64,000 bases of DNA. It comes from Panopea generosa. Its lineage: Eukaryota; Mollusca; Bivalvia; Adapedonta; Hiatellidae. Each line of letters opens with the position of its first letter. Position 1 is the stretch's first letter. Under the pieces are notes generated by a model. The model saw nothing but the letters and a program-made list of their open reading frames with translations. It made no database searches and was not told the origin of the DNA. The stretch lies in contig CM055895.1 of assembly GCA_029582155.1 (NCBI GenBank), forward strand, positions 53,473,250 to 53,537,249. The letters are read 5' to 3'. This document shows positions 45,689-57,309 of this stretch, piece by piece. A program made the translations under genes and the position numbers.

Positions 45689-45787
45689 AATGGTTTCACG
45701 CCGATCCACCTTGCATCGCAGGAAGGTCACACAGACATGGTGTCACTACTGCTGGAACACAAAGCAGATGTCAACTGTAAATCTAAT
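45689..45787 (+). CDS. ANK: Ankyrin exon 15: ANK repeat 20
   Basis: Thirty-three codons, NGFTPIHLASQEGHTDMVSL to KADVNCKSN. TPIH replaces TPLH. The vertebrate equivalent is the equally atypical QGIASVHLAAQEGHVDMVSLLL. The exon ends in AAT|GTAAGT, so it closes with Asn rather than Lys. Phase 0 to 0. Confidence 0.95.
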
Positions 45788-47575
45788 GTAAGTTCAGTCA
45801 ACCCCCCCCTCCTCCCCCACACACAGACACAGAGTCATGTCTTGTCCTTAAACAAGACACTTTGTCAACATATTGGCTGGCCAGTTTTGTCAAAAGTACC
45901 CATTGTACAAGGATAGGAATATGCTGAGCCATTAGCATAGGCCATGGTTTAAATAATATTAATACAATGTGTGCAGACTAATACAGAAGCACAAGGGATG
46001 TCAAAATGGGGTGAGGAGGAGGTTGTGGGGGAGTACAAACCCTTTCAATGTAAAATTTTGTTTAAGAAAAATTATAATGAAATGTTTTCTGTTAAATAAT
46101 GGTGGAAGTTGCTCATTTGCAGTTTAAATGTAGTAATTTGTATGTTTAATTAAAGATTTATATAGAAAAGGAAAAGCAACTGATTGAGATGTTGTGATCG
46201 CTTGCATATTCACACAAAATCTCGCAAAAATTTGTTTTCAAATACCCTAACTTCCATTCATCTTAGAAATACAAATCAAAATTCTTTCTTTGCACAATGG
46301 AATTCTCTTCAAAACAAGACCAAGACCATTTTGTGTGTTTAAAACATTATAAAACATCTAAGGTTACATACATCTTACATTTTAAGTAAGGGCTTTTCCA
46401 GAAATAAATGGAATGAGGGGGGGGGAGCATAAAATTTAAATTTCATAAAATACCACCATGCACAAAACCAAAAAAAAAAGAGGCTAAGATCCCCTTTCAA
46501 ATGTTTACTCATTGTAACACTTGCAAAATTACTAGTCTGGAAGGTTGCCTTCTTTCTTTGAAGTACGCCGATGTAACACTTGATCTAATGTCGATATGCA
46601 AGTGATCATGTCGCAATTTACCACAGTTTACTGACAGTGAAACAAACATTATGACACATGTAAATTCACTAAGTGGGTATCTTGGACATTTTTGATGGAT
46701 TAGGAAGGATACAAAAGGAATTCCATCGGTGTAATGTACATAAATTCCTTGAAAGTGTCAGACATATTTTAAAAAACTAAAACACTTGTCAGACTTCGTA
46801 GGAAATATATAAAAATAATGGATTAAAGTCGATGATAATAAACCGTTATGGAAATTTGATTTTAATTTCAAATGCTATACATATATTTTGTTTACGGTGC
46901 GTATGCATCAATGCACTTGTGTGTGTGGAGTATCACGGCTTGTGGATCAAAGAAATTACTGGCTCACAGATCGAATAACACAAACGTGCTACAAATACTA
47001 CGATTGACTCTTCCGAAAAGCTTCCCTACTATCAAAAAAGGTTTAATCATATTTGACCTAATTTTGCTCACCTGATGACAAACAATCCGGTTATGGATGC
47101 CCAAAGACAATTTCAGTCCAATTTATATTTTTTTTTATGACCGCTAAGAAATATCTGCCTTTCCCCATTATTTTTTCAGACGCTGGGGTAAGAATGAGGC
47201 ATAGGGTGCAGGTGAAGGAAGAGGTGTACACCCTTCTCCTTTGATTTTTTTTTCAATTTTGAACTTAAAATGGAGCTGTTTTAGGTGTACATGGGTTTAA
47301 AATAAAATAAAAAATTGCATTGAAATTGACTTTTATTGGTCATTTTTTTCAACTTTACATGGTGCCATTTAAAAGTGTTTATGGACTAAATATTGTTGCT
47401 AAACCAAAAATGAATATCGATGAGTTATGGTCTAGTTGTTTATAAGCCTACTGTGGAATTTGGTGTATGTTTAAGAAATTATATCCCTGTCTTAGTAAAA
47501 CTTGTTGTCCTTAATTTTTCATATACCCAAAAACCTGTAATAAAGACTTGTATATCATGCTTTATGTGGTTGTAG
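45788..47575. other. Ankyrin intron 15
   Basis: It contains the second copy of a dispersed repeat (46160-46388) and a poly-G/A patch (about 46417-46480). No exon-like segment was recognised. The acceptor is 'ctttatgtggttgtag'. Confidence 0.8.
46160..46388. repeat. Dispersed repeat, copy 2 of a pair (partner at 26038)
   Basis: Shared landmarks are 'cacacaaaatctcgc', 'ttagaaatacaaatcaaaat', 'gtttaaaacattataaaaca' and 'catcttacatttta'. The copies are diverged by substitutions and indels, so the insertion is not recent. Confidence 0.65.
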
Positions 47576-47674
47576 AATGGACTCACACCAATGCACTTAG
47601 CTGCCCAGGAAGATAAAGTCCCTGTTGCTCAAGTGCTTGTCAAGTATGGGTCTTCAATAGATCCACAGACAAAG
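47576..47674 (+). CDS. ANK: Ankyrin exon 16: ANK repeat 21
   Basis: Thirty-three codons, [20 protein letters not shown] to GSSIDPQTK. It corresponds to vertebrate repeat 21 (SGLTPLHLAAQEDRVNVAEVL...DAQTK). TPMH replaces TPLH, and the AAQED signature identifies the repeat. The acceptor is 'tttatgtggttgtag' and the donor AAG|GTAGGT. Phase 0 to 0. Confidence 0.96.
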
Positions 47675-48188
47675 GTAGGTAACTCCTAAGACTTTTAATT
47701 CACTTATTAAGAGATATTAAAATATTGAATATTACATGCATTGTACAATATTGTAAAAACAGTAAAGAGACAAGTGTTACATTTCCGTCATAGCTAGTGC
47801 ATCAACAACTTAATGCTAACATCTCTTTTGATAAATAACTTATACCATACAAAATTAAACACTTAACAGTGAGAAAGGGGCATTGATGAAGGTTTGTGAT
47901 GGGTATTTATAATAGTAATTATAGATATCGCTTAAATATCCAATGATTGGCTGGTAAAACGATCATGTGCTATTGTTTAGATTTGGACTATTTTTCTTCA
48001 TTTTGCTTCAATACAGTACAGTTCAGGTCATTAGTTCCTTTAGTAGACTCTCATCTTGCTTTCACTTTACGTAAAATAAAGATTGTTATGGTGACATTAG
48101 AAGACTCTAAAGGTGTTTAAAATAAAACCTTATCTTGTGACTGAACTCTTTAACATTAGAATATAAAAGACAACTACATATGTTGTAG
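47675..48188. other. Ankyrin intron 16
   Basis: AT-rich with nothing recognised. It ends with a weak acceptor, 'actacatatgttgtag'. Confidence 0.85.
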
Positions 48189-48287
48189 GCTGGTTATACG
48201 CCTCTACACACGGCGTGCCACTTCGGTCAGGCGAGCATGGTGAGATTCCTGCTGGAACGAGACGCTTCTGTCAATTCGACTACCAAG
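48189..48287 (+). CDS. ANK: Ankyrin exon 17: ANK repeat 22
   Basis: Thirty-three codons, AGYTPLHTACHFGQASMVRF to DASVNSTTK. The vertebrate counterpart is [22 protein letters not shown]. The cysteine and the H(F/Y)G that follow TPLH are shared. The acceptor is 'tacatatgttgtag', poor in pyrimidines, and the donor AAG|GTTTGT. Phase 0 to 0. Confidence 0.96.
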
Positions 48288-48694
48288 GTTTGTTTTCAAT
48301 ATTTACTTTGTGTAAACAATCTTATGCTATAGTATTAAGAATGTTGAGACCATTACGGTGAATACATATGTTTTATAATTAGACGATGTCATAGCAATGT
48401 AAAAGTTTCATTATAATGTTACAAAGTTTGCAGTCATTGTTGAAATGTACAAGTTTACAGTGTTTTCACTGTTCAAGAGTTAAAAAATAATGAAATTGAT
48501 AAGTTTAGAATCACTATGCATTTACAATGATGGACATTGTTAATATCTATCAAACTTATGTCACAAACTTGTAAAACAATAAAGAGCATCCACGTCAAAC
48601 TTGGCATGATCTTGTGAAAAGTATAAATACAATTTTATGTAAACTACATTGACTACAGATGTTAAACTTATTACCCATCTGTGTATTGTTACAG
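48288..48694. other. Ankyrin intron 17
   Basis: Short and AT-rich, with nothing recognised. The acceptor is 'ctgtgtattgttacag'. Confidence 0.85.
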
Positions 48695-48793
48695 CTTGGC
48701 TACACTCCACTGCACCAGGCAGCCCAGCAAGGTCAGGTGACAGTGGTGAACCTGCTTCTGAAACACAAGGCATCACCAAATGCTGTGACAAAT
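48695..48793 (+). CDS. ANK: Ankyrin exon 18: ANK repeat 23
   Basis: Thirty-three codons, LGYTPLHQAAQQGQVTVVNL to KASPNAVTN. TPLHQAAQQGH is the vertebrate signature of repeat 23; here the final residue is Gln. The acceptor is 'gtgtattgttacag' and the donor AAT|GTAAGT. Phase 0 to 0. Confidence 0.96.
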
Positions 48794-50144
48794 GTAAGTG
48801 GTACTTCCATTATATCAAATCTCACTTGCTGCATAAATTATAGGCGTGATGGCAAAAGTGTTGGTTAATCTTGCTTGCTGCATAATTATACTGGTGAAAG
48901 AAAAAGTGTTGATCAATCTTGCTTGCCACAGGAATCATAGACATAGACAGTCATTTGGACAAGTGTTAAGATTAGATAAAGAAATTAAGGACAAAGATTA
49001 GAACCTCTACCTGACCGTATGAGAGGTTAGTGGTCTTCCATGAGGGAGATTTGGGTTCAATTCCCAACTATTCATACCAAAGGTTTAGAAATTAACATAT
49101 GGTGACTGCCTCTATTTTGATGAAGCATTGAGAACCATTAATACTGTCTTCAGTGAATACCATCTAGACAGTTCATGATGCAGAGGTTAGACAGCAAAAC
49201 TGTTGTCATAACAGTGAAACGTCCATTTGAATATTTTAACAACATATAATGGTTCTAATAATCCCATACAACTTTATATCTTTAAAACCATTTCTCAGTT
49301 ACAAATGCAGCAAGGTAATCTAGGTTATTCAGTACCGTTAAACAGCAAGCACATTTGCTGCCTGGTTCCCTTAATGCATCATGTTATTGGTGCTAAATTG
49401 AGGTGGAGCCAGTGTCCAGGAAATAAATAAGAGAACTTTAGCAAATGTTTATCGTAGCCGAACCTAGACCTGTTCACTTACAGTCTTACTTAACATGCAA
49501 TGTGAGTTCTGAGAAGAGAAATGGATATTGATGACATTGGTTACTTTAAAATATTGAACAACATTCGAGATATATGAAAACACAACACAGAAAGAGATTT
49601 GAAAATGCAACACCGTAAGCAGGAGTATACATATCCATATCCGCAGTAATTAATGTCTGTTGATGTTATTGGTTGTTTACTTAAGATGTTATTGGGTAAT
49701 TTGGTACCTCCTGTTTTCGTGTCACTTTTTAGCTCGCCTGGATGAAGTCCAAGGAGAGCTATTGCCATGACTCTGACGTTGGTGTCGTCATCTGTAGACA
49801 CCCAGCTTAAACTTTTGCGTTTAAGTTTAAGATATCTGTGCAATCACTTATTGGATGTGAATGAAACTTTGCATGTGTGTTCACCGTCATCAATGGAACA
49901 CACAAAGACAAGAACCATAACTCTGGGTTGCATTTTGGCACAGTTATGGCCCTTTTTGGACTTAGACACCCAGAGACGAGCTTTGTTGTCTTTTAACAAC
50001 TCTTGTTTCATTTCCATGTAACTCCCCTCTAAACCCTGTGTTGTGTTTTCATATTTCCTGAATTTAACTTGTTATGCGATGTTTGAAAGTTTGAAAACAA
50101 TCATATGTGGGGATGTTTTCATGAGTAAATGTTCCTTTCTGCAG
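48794..50144. other. Ankyrin intron 18
   Basis: It contains a decayed SINE-like piece (about 49000-49075, 'gatttgggttcaattcccaa') and a single-monomer hairpin-headed element (49731-50020) just upstream of exon 19. Nothing else was recognised. Confidence 0.75.
49731..50020 (+). mobile_element. Hairpin-headed element with a single monomer
   Basis: It begins 'ttagctcgcctggatgaagt' plus 'ccaaggagagct', an imperfect palindrome (agctcgcctgg / ccaaggagagct), followed by 'attgccatgactctgacgtt' and a monomer with 'cataactctgggttgcattt' and 'gttatggcccttttt'. The architecture is that of the elements at 16420 and 61517, but without tandem copies. Confidence 0.65.
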
Positions 50145-50319
50145 AATGGTCAAACTGCGCTATCCATCGCCCAGCGCCTTGGCTACATCTCCGTGGTGGA
50201 CACGCTGGAAGGTATCACCGAGGTGACCGAGACGGTACCTGCAAGTGATGACAAGTACAAGGTTGTCTCCCCTGAAACCATGCAGGAGGCCTTCCTGTCG
50301 GACTCGGAGGATGAAGGAG
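50145..50319 (+). CDS. ANK: Ankyrin exon 19: ANK repeat 24 (C-terminal cap) and acidic linker
   Basis: Fifty-eight codons plus one base. Repeat 24 reads NGQTALSIAQRLGYISVVDT (vertebrates NGNTALGIARRLGYISVVDT), the C-terminal cap of the solenoid. The linker GITEVTETVPASDDKYKVVS continues into PETMQEAFLSDSEDEG, which parallels vertebrate ...VPETMNEVLDMSDDEG. Acidic-serine stretches like this precede the ZU5 spectrin-binding module in the family. The acceptor is 'tcctttctgcag' and the donor GGAG|GTAATA. It is the first phase 1 exon end of the gene, as in vertebrates, where alternative exons follow. The next constitutive exon was not identified with certainty. Confidence 0.95.
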
Positions 50320-51614
50320 GTAATAATTGTGTACTTCATTTGCAAAATAAACTCATTCACAAACTGTTAGTTATCTTTCAAAGATAAAACTAATATCAGA
50401 GCATCAAAGTGCTGTAAGTGTATGAAACATGAAGGCACATAGCACCTTGATGCACCGAGGGTTGATATTATCTTTCATGGGTTGTCTCAGTGCGACATGT
50501 TTTTACATAATATATATGTATGAACATTTAAGAAAATATTTGTTCACAGCATCTAGTTTAGGTGAAATGCAAGATGATATTTTTTTACATGTACATAAAG
50601 TAAACAAAAACATAAATTCATCAGTGACAGGTAAACTTGGTTTCATTTGGAGATGGAAACAGATATAGATGATATTTGACATAATAATGGAAATCTTTGA
50701 AGGGTAATATCTACTGGGTATATGGAGAACGGTTGTGTAAGGAAATCATGTTTCTGTACCTGTTAATTCATGTTATATATTTGTTCTTTAAGTCTCGAAA
50801 ATCAAGCTTTTAGTCAGCATGCCATGTTCGGTTAAGTGGTTGTTATTTCTTAGTCTATAATATTATATTTGAAAAAAATAATTTTAGTTTATTTCATAAG
50901 CTTTTATAACAAGTAAAGTTTGTAACAATGCATTCACAGTTTTAATATATGCCTGTAGCAGAAAGTTGTTTTAAAATATTTTAGAATTTGTTGTAAACTG
51001 GTCTGAGAATGCTATGCTCTTTCCTCTTTCTCGCATGTGGCATGTCATGTGGTATGTTCTCAAGAAAGGTTTTGTAAGCGCATTTATCTCGTTAAGTATG
51101 AATCCCTCGCAGAAATAGTTATGAAGTGTGATTTGTATAATTTGCTTCTCAATTGAAGTGAAATAGAAAATGTAGAACTTCATTACTTATTAATTCTCAC
51201 TTCGGTCACATTGATATATCATGTTGTTTCTCAAATGAAGTGAAATAGAAAATGTAGAACTTTGTTACTTGTTAATTTTCACTTCAGTCAATTCAATATA
51301 TCATCTTGTTTCTCAAATGAAGTGAAATAGAAAATGTAGAACTTCGTTACTTGTCGATTCTTACTTTGGTCACATTAATATATATATCATCTGTTTCTCA
51401 AATGAAGTGAAATAGAAAAATTTGAACTTCATTACTTGTTAATTTTTACTTCAGTCACATTATTATAATTAACTTGTTTCATAATTGAAGTGACTGAAAG
51501 AAACAGTTTAACTTTGCTACTTGTTTGTTCTAGCTTCAGTCACTTCATCATAAGGATATGTTCACGACATAATCATTTATTTTTTCATCGTGTTGTGTTG
51601 TTTTACCTTCATAG
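50320..51614. other. Linker-region intron, first part
   Basis: Mostly AT-rich. It ends in a tandem array with a period of about 85 bp (51105-51560). No exon-like segment was seen before 51615. Confidence 0.7.
51105..51560. repeat. Minisatellite, about 85-bp unit, about 5 copies
   Basis: 'ttgtttctcaaatgaagtga' plus 'aatagaaaatgtagaacttc' plus 'ttacttgttaattttcactt' plus 'cagtcacattaatatatcat' recurs with moderate divergence. 'aatgaagtga' and 'tcacttca' give each unit some dyad symmetry. Confidence 0.85.
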
Positions 51615-51760
51615 ATTCTCGCAGTCCCACTAGAATGAAATTTGGTGAGCATGCAGACTTGATCATGCGTGACATGCCTGTCGTAGCTGAAATGACGTAC
51701 AGTCGTGTCAAGCTGTTTGAAAAACTGAGTTTTCTAGCCTATGTAATCAACACGGAATAA
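51615..51760 (+). CDS. Candidate alternative exon: 30-nt microexon (51615-51644) or terminal exon to 51760
   Basis: A good acceptor ('gttgttttaccttcatag') opens a segment that enters in phase 1, joining exon 19 as ...SDSEDEG|DSRSPTRMKF. A donor-like G|GTGAGC after 30 bases would leave in phase 1. If it is not used, the frame continues for 37 more codons (GEHADLIMRDMPVV...) to a TAA at 51758 that overlaps an AATAAA (51756-51761). It could therefore be a serine/arginine-rich microexon or an alternative 3' end making a repeat-only ankyrin. The peptides match nothing I know; support is splice signals, phase and open length only. Confidence 0.3.
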
Positions 51761-53591
51761 AAACATGCCCGTTCATAAAGAGGATCTGGTATACAGAACT
51801 GGGTTAATTTATAATTAGGTTAATTTCTTTATTTAAATATTCTGTTAAATTTCGGTTAAATTAAAAGATATGTGTGTGTAAATATAAATGAAGATCTAAA
51901 TATTCTATTTTTGGACAGTAGTTGTCTTTTGAACAGTATGTTGCGGACATGGGATCAAACAAATAATATAGATAACAATATTTTGAGAAATTGAAGAATA
52001 TGAAGTTTTAACGTTTTTTAAATGTGATAAATGGAATATTTTGAGTAACGTTTTGTGATTTAAAAGATGAAGAAAAAAGTAAGGCTGAAAACGCAGTTTC
52101 CCACGGCAGGGCTCGACTATTGTTTATTTCCGGCTAGACACAAGTGTTAATATTCCACTCCCCCTCTCACCTGATCTTGTTACCATTGTAGATCAGTCTG
52201 TAAACTGAAGTCATGGAGTGCTCACTTTGTCCAGTAAAGTAGTTCTTTTTCATGAATATATAAATACTTAATTTAAAGCGTTTTTATAAGCAGGGCGGTG
52301 ATTGTTCGACAGAACTTTGGCCACTAATGGCAGGGGTTGCTGGTTCAATCCAGGGGTGGTATTCACCAACCATTCTTAAGAATATTCTTAGAATTGAACT
52401 CAAAAATGGATTTTGAAAAACACATTCAGACCAAAACTTCCAAGCATGTAGGGACACATAAAATATAGTCGAAACAACTCTCACAATTATTTTATCTGTC
52501 ATGGTAAACTACATCTCTAAGGTTGAGATTTGGATTTTCAAGCTCAAGACTAATAATATTCTCAAGAATGGTTGGTGAATAAGACCCCAGGACTAGTCTC
52601 ATTGGTCTCTGAAAAACACAAGTCAATACTGGTTCTACGAAAGAAATGGATATGGATTGAAGAACAATTTATAAAAGCTCTGAACTATAAATTAAATTTG
52701 TTACTAAACTGATGTTTATTCCCTCTACTGCACTGGCATCGTGCCACAGTGATTCCTAGACCTTTCAAACTTTGCCTCCATGTTTTGATAAGTCTCTGTG
52801 TTTTTTTTTTAATAAGAAGACAATCGATACATTCCCCTGAAGGTTACATATAGGTAGGCGTGCTTAATGCACTTGAATGAAACAGAAAAAAAAATTGAAT
52901 ATCAATCAATAACGTAATATCTGATGTATATTAAAGTTTGGTTACCATTTGTGTCACTTTACGCTACACTGCTTTTCATCCTCGTTATTAAAAAGGAGAC
53001 GATAAATTTAAATGATTCGTAATGATAATGACGCAGTGTCTGTCTGCGTAGTTCTAATGCAACTGTATTTCACATAAATTGTTTATCTCCATAAATCAAT
53101 ATTTTAATTAAAAAGAAAAGTTATTTTCCGAAATAATGAGAAGTAGGCATAAACATTGAACATTGTATCGTGAGTTCACTTTGGTATGTTACATCACTAC
53201 AAGTTTCACGTTATTTGTAGAGATATATTGTGTTCAACCTATTTCCCATAATGCACTATTGGACATGTTTGCCCTCCAGACTTGAGAGCTTGTTTTTCAG
53301 TAGAGTTTAATTCAGTGTGTGCCGATATTTATATGATTTAGTACAACTGGTTTGCAGTGCTTACAGGGGAGGGTGGTCCGTGCTGTATTCCCATGACGGT
53401 CCATCATGTTATTGGTGTGGAGTGGATCCCCTTTATGTTTATAAACAGTGATTTTGATACAAGTTGTGGAAAAATAAAACAAGGGCAATTATCATTTTTA
53501 TACCATTCCAGTAATTACAACCATAAAATGTCACTAAAATTTAATGATGCGAAGGATTCTAAGAATAGCTAACCATTGTTAATTGATGCCC

Positions 53592-53890
53592 CCTTTTTCA
53601 AGATCACTTCTCACTGCTGAAGTTGTTCATTCGAGCCCAATTCAGTCCAAAGATGGTAAAGAATTGGTCAATAACTTGCCAAAGGACCTTGGTTCTTTTC
53701 TGATTAGTATATAATTCACCCTATTGGTGCAAAAAGGTACCAAGTACCTTCTCATTTCATATACACTTGGTACCTTATTGCTCTAATGAAGGATATGGAT
53801 TTGGTGTTTTCTTTCACCAATAAAACTGTATGGCATATATTGTATAGTCTATGTGTTCAAAGAATGTTCAACCTCAATCAAAAAAAAAAA
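53592..53890 (+). repeat. SINE-like repeat, family S1, with insertion
   Basis: The head part 'caagatcacttctcactgct' and 'gttcattcgagcccaattca' and the tail 'tttcaccaataaaactgtat' followed by an A run belong to S1. The middle carries extra sequence, including a twice-occurring 'ttggtacc' motif. Confidence 0.6.
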
Positions 53891-54997
53891 ATCTCAATGG
53901 TAAATTAGTTTCATTGTTGCCATAAATTTCTTGTCAAATGATGAATATAACAACAAAGTCAGCTGGTCTGGTCTGGTAAGAACATGACATAAACTTTATA
54001 TTTAATTATATGGTTTAGTAAATGTCACCAACACCATGTATTTGTGTGTATTTGCTACGCCTACTTTTAATTAGACCCAAATTTCTGCTCCATACAACAG
54101 CATGATGAACAGTCTGAAGTATACATGTTTTATGTGTCTAAGTTTTGCCGTTTGCTCACAATTGATGCAGCTGCCCGGTAATTTAATATGCTATATATAT
54201 ATATAAAAAAAACAACTATAAAAATATTGATATGATAGATATTATTGCTTTCATTTTTTTTTAAAAATGAAATTTGGTTTAGAGATTGATCTACACTGGT
54301 AATTAACACAAAATATGCATGAGTAATTTCTGCAGTATTTATTTCTACAGTATATAATACATATATACTTCCAACGAAAATACATACAAATTAAACAATA
54401 ATTATTATGTATGCTCCAAACTGTATTTATTTCTGGCTTATGACCTTAATGCCCATGCATGATAGATAGTTAATTACAAGTTATACCTATTAAATGCTTG
54501 TATAGTATTGCAGCTGACGAACATGTCCATCCTGTCACCATCTTTTCATCCATTTTTTAAACTTGTCCATTTGATACATTTAACTTTCTGTGTAAGGAAA
54601 AATCATATCATAAAATTAATGTCTTAAAATATAAATTGCTAAAACAAACCATGCATTTTTACATATAATAGAAAGCATAGTGTTTGTTACTATAGTGATT
54701 GAAAGGGCCAGCCACAACTAGCTTATAAGGCACCTTCATGTTGTTCGCATTTATTTCACGTAAGCTTTTGTTACTGGGATTTAAGCTGTAAAACATTCAG
54801 TAACCCTATATTTAACTATCTGCTGGGTCGCATCAGAAAAAATGCAAGTGCTTTCAACGGGATTCGAATTTTCTACCTCCTGCTTCCAAGGCCTTAACCA
54901 CACCTATTGAAGTCTGCATCTCAAACACCAAAGGCCATAGTGCATTCATTTTCCACACAAGCAGTCCTCTTCATGACCTTTATAATGTTCAAGTCAG

Positions 54998-55240
54998 GGT
55001 CCCCTGTGACCGAGTAATTTAAGGTGCCATCACAAGATCACTTACCTGTCACCACTAAGGTCGTAGGTTTGAGTCCAACTCACTCAATAAACTTTATGTG
55101 AGAAAGCTGCTTGTTACTTGCAGAAGGACGGTGGTTCAACTCTGACTCAGTCTGTGGTCTTCTTCAACCTGCAAAACTGGATATGCCTTATATAACCTGA
55201 AATGTGTTGAAAAAATGGTTCTAAACCCCATTAAAAAAAA
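54998..55240 (+). repeat. SINE-like repeat, family S1, near full length
   Basis: The head 'gtcccctgtgaccgagtaat' (A-box remnant GACCGAGTAA), 'tcacaagatcacttacctgt', B-box 'gtaggtttgagtcc', 'actttatgtgagaaagctgc', 'gcagaaggacggtggttcaa', 'gatatgccttatataacctg' and 'gttctaaaccccatt' lead into a long A-rich tail. With 37257 it is the most complete copy in the window. Confidence 0.8.
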
Positions 55241-56541
55241 ATTAAAAATAAAAAAAAAAATAAAAAAAAAATGTATAAATCAATTAATAGCAGCACAGTG
55301 TGATTATAAGAAGTCATCCATATTTTATGTGTACTTACAGTAGTATTTCAGCTTTTCTGTCTGGCTATTTATAGGCATTTTCTACAGACAGGTTGGAACA
55401 GTCCCCATCGGAATTGCTTGTAGCTTTTACTGCAGCTGAACATGTTATATTGATTTTTGTGGACTTTTCGCTTTCCTAACTAGTCAATGTAATTTACAAG
55501 TAGCTTTAGAATACTGTGTAAAAATGTAGTCTCCATAGAAACAGTGTGTGTTAATCTTGTTAATGTAAACATGTAAGTCAAATAACATGTAAACATGTAA
55601 GTGAAAGTCATGTAAACATGTAAGCAAAAAAAAATTATAATCCGCCTCTTGTCTGTGAAAGGCTCTATGTATTCATTTTTTTATTTTATGTGTACCTGTT
55701 CGATATTTGTCAACATCATTCATATTTAACAGGAGTTTACTTATTTTTCAGTTAAAATTGGTTCCCAAACATTTGTGTCAAACGACACATTTGTAGTTAA
55801 AATCTTGCTGTTATATGGTATTCTGTAAACGAGATTTATATATAACATCCGGTCTGTTTCTTCCCATTGTTCATTGTAATTTGTATAAATATTTTGATAT
55901 GAACTTCACCATTACTTTATAACATCTATATTTACTCCTTGTTTGGACTGTATCAGAGAGCACACTGTGGTTTGGTAAAATCTGGACCCAGTATGAAAAT
56001 GACAGTTGGTTTGGTAAGACTGGGAACCGGCTCCCCAATTATATGTTCCATTTGTAGATAATCGGACAGACAGGAAGGTGTTGGTTTAGGTTTTTTGCTT
56101 TGTATTTATACATTATAGCACAAGCTATGATTACCATAGCAGATGTGGCAACTCTGATGCATTAAAAATAGTGAGTACCGGTAATGAGAGTGGTTTTGTT
56201 GGCTGTTGAAATAACTGGTTAACATCATTAAGAGTTTTTAATGCATAAATACTGTTGCTTATAATATATAGAGGTGAGAAGCCAATACAGTGTTTTTGCA
56301 TTATCTCTCTAATTTGGAATTATGTGAGCACAGTAAAACATTAATTAAAAAAAAACACTCACCCACTGGAGTTGCCATGTTGTATCATGCTGTAAAAATG
56401 CTAGGTTGTTATATTTTATACGGCCTGGTTGGTCGACAGTTAGTTCCTCCTGTATATCATCATCAGCATTGTTTTGTTTTTCAGGCGACTCCCTGTTCTG
56501 TTGTTCAGATGTTTAAATGATCATTTATGTTTTGTTTTTAG

Positions 56542-56580
56542 GTTCCCTGAAATCGGGTTATTCCAGGACTTTTTACCGCA
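56542..56580 (+). CDS. Candidate 39-nt alternative exon (phase 1-1)
   Basis: 'tatgttttgtttttag' precedes 39 bases that end at CGCA|GTAATA. With the carried G it reads GSLKSGYSRTFYR and returns to phase 1, so it could be inserted after exon 19 without a frameshift. If the donor is ignored the frame stays open to about 56647. A basic, Ser/Tyr-rich peptide is plausible in the linker, but nothing else supports it, and the donor is preceded by CA instead of AG. Confidence 0.22.
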
Positions 56581-57309
56581 GTAATAACATAATTATTCCA
56601 TTTACATGTAGTGTGGATCGGAACCAGTCTAAATTAAGCAAATTTTAAAAATGTATTTTCAGCTTTCTTTAAATAGTAACTTTAAACAAAATGTATTTTG
56701 AATTATAAGTTCTACTTTATTCGAAATATATAAATCCTATAATTTTTAAAAAAATAAAAAAATGTTTTTATGACGCAATGTTTGAAAGTTGAACTTTTGT
56801 GTTAGTTTATAGGAATAAATGATGTGTTAATAAAATATTTAAAGAAAAGTTTACCAAAAGTTAGGAGTTTAATTTAGATTGGTTCCCAGGTTTAAAATAC
56901 AGCATGAGTGAATTCCAGTGAGAGGATGGTTGGGGATACCAGTCAATTCTAACATCCAGCCCTAGATTTTTTCATTAAATGAAGGGACATAACTCCCAAA
57001 TAGCGCTGTACTAATAATGTAACATGAGTTATCCTTCCTTACAGTAAGGGTTTTGGCAAGAAATCACGACTTGTTGATGGAAAAAGACACATTGAAATAG
57101 TCTTATTTAATATTGCATGATTGTTATTAAACAGTTATTGTTAATTACTAATAACTTAACATGGTTAAGGTTCTTTTCTTCTAACAGTCATAGCATGTTT
57201 TAGATACATGAATGTTTTATATAATGAGTCTAAATTTCAAAAATGTGTAGGTAAAAATGTCAAAAGTCCTAATGCTTTCTAAGATTAAAGACAGAATATG
57301 AAGTGTTAA

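Larger units (their letters stand above)
51645..56541. other. Linker-region intron, second part
   Basis: It contains S1 SINE-like copies (53592-53890, 54998-55240) and AT-rich DNA. A strong acceptor at 56484 ('gttttgtttttcag') opens GDSLFCCSDV and then stops; I do not count it as an exon. A similar acceptor at about 55752 also opens only a short frame. Confidence 0.6.
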
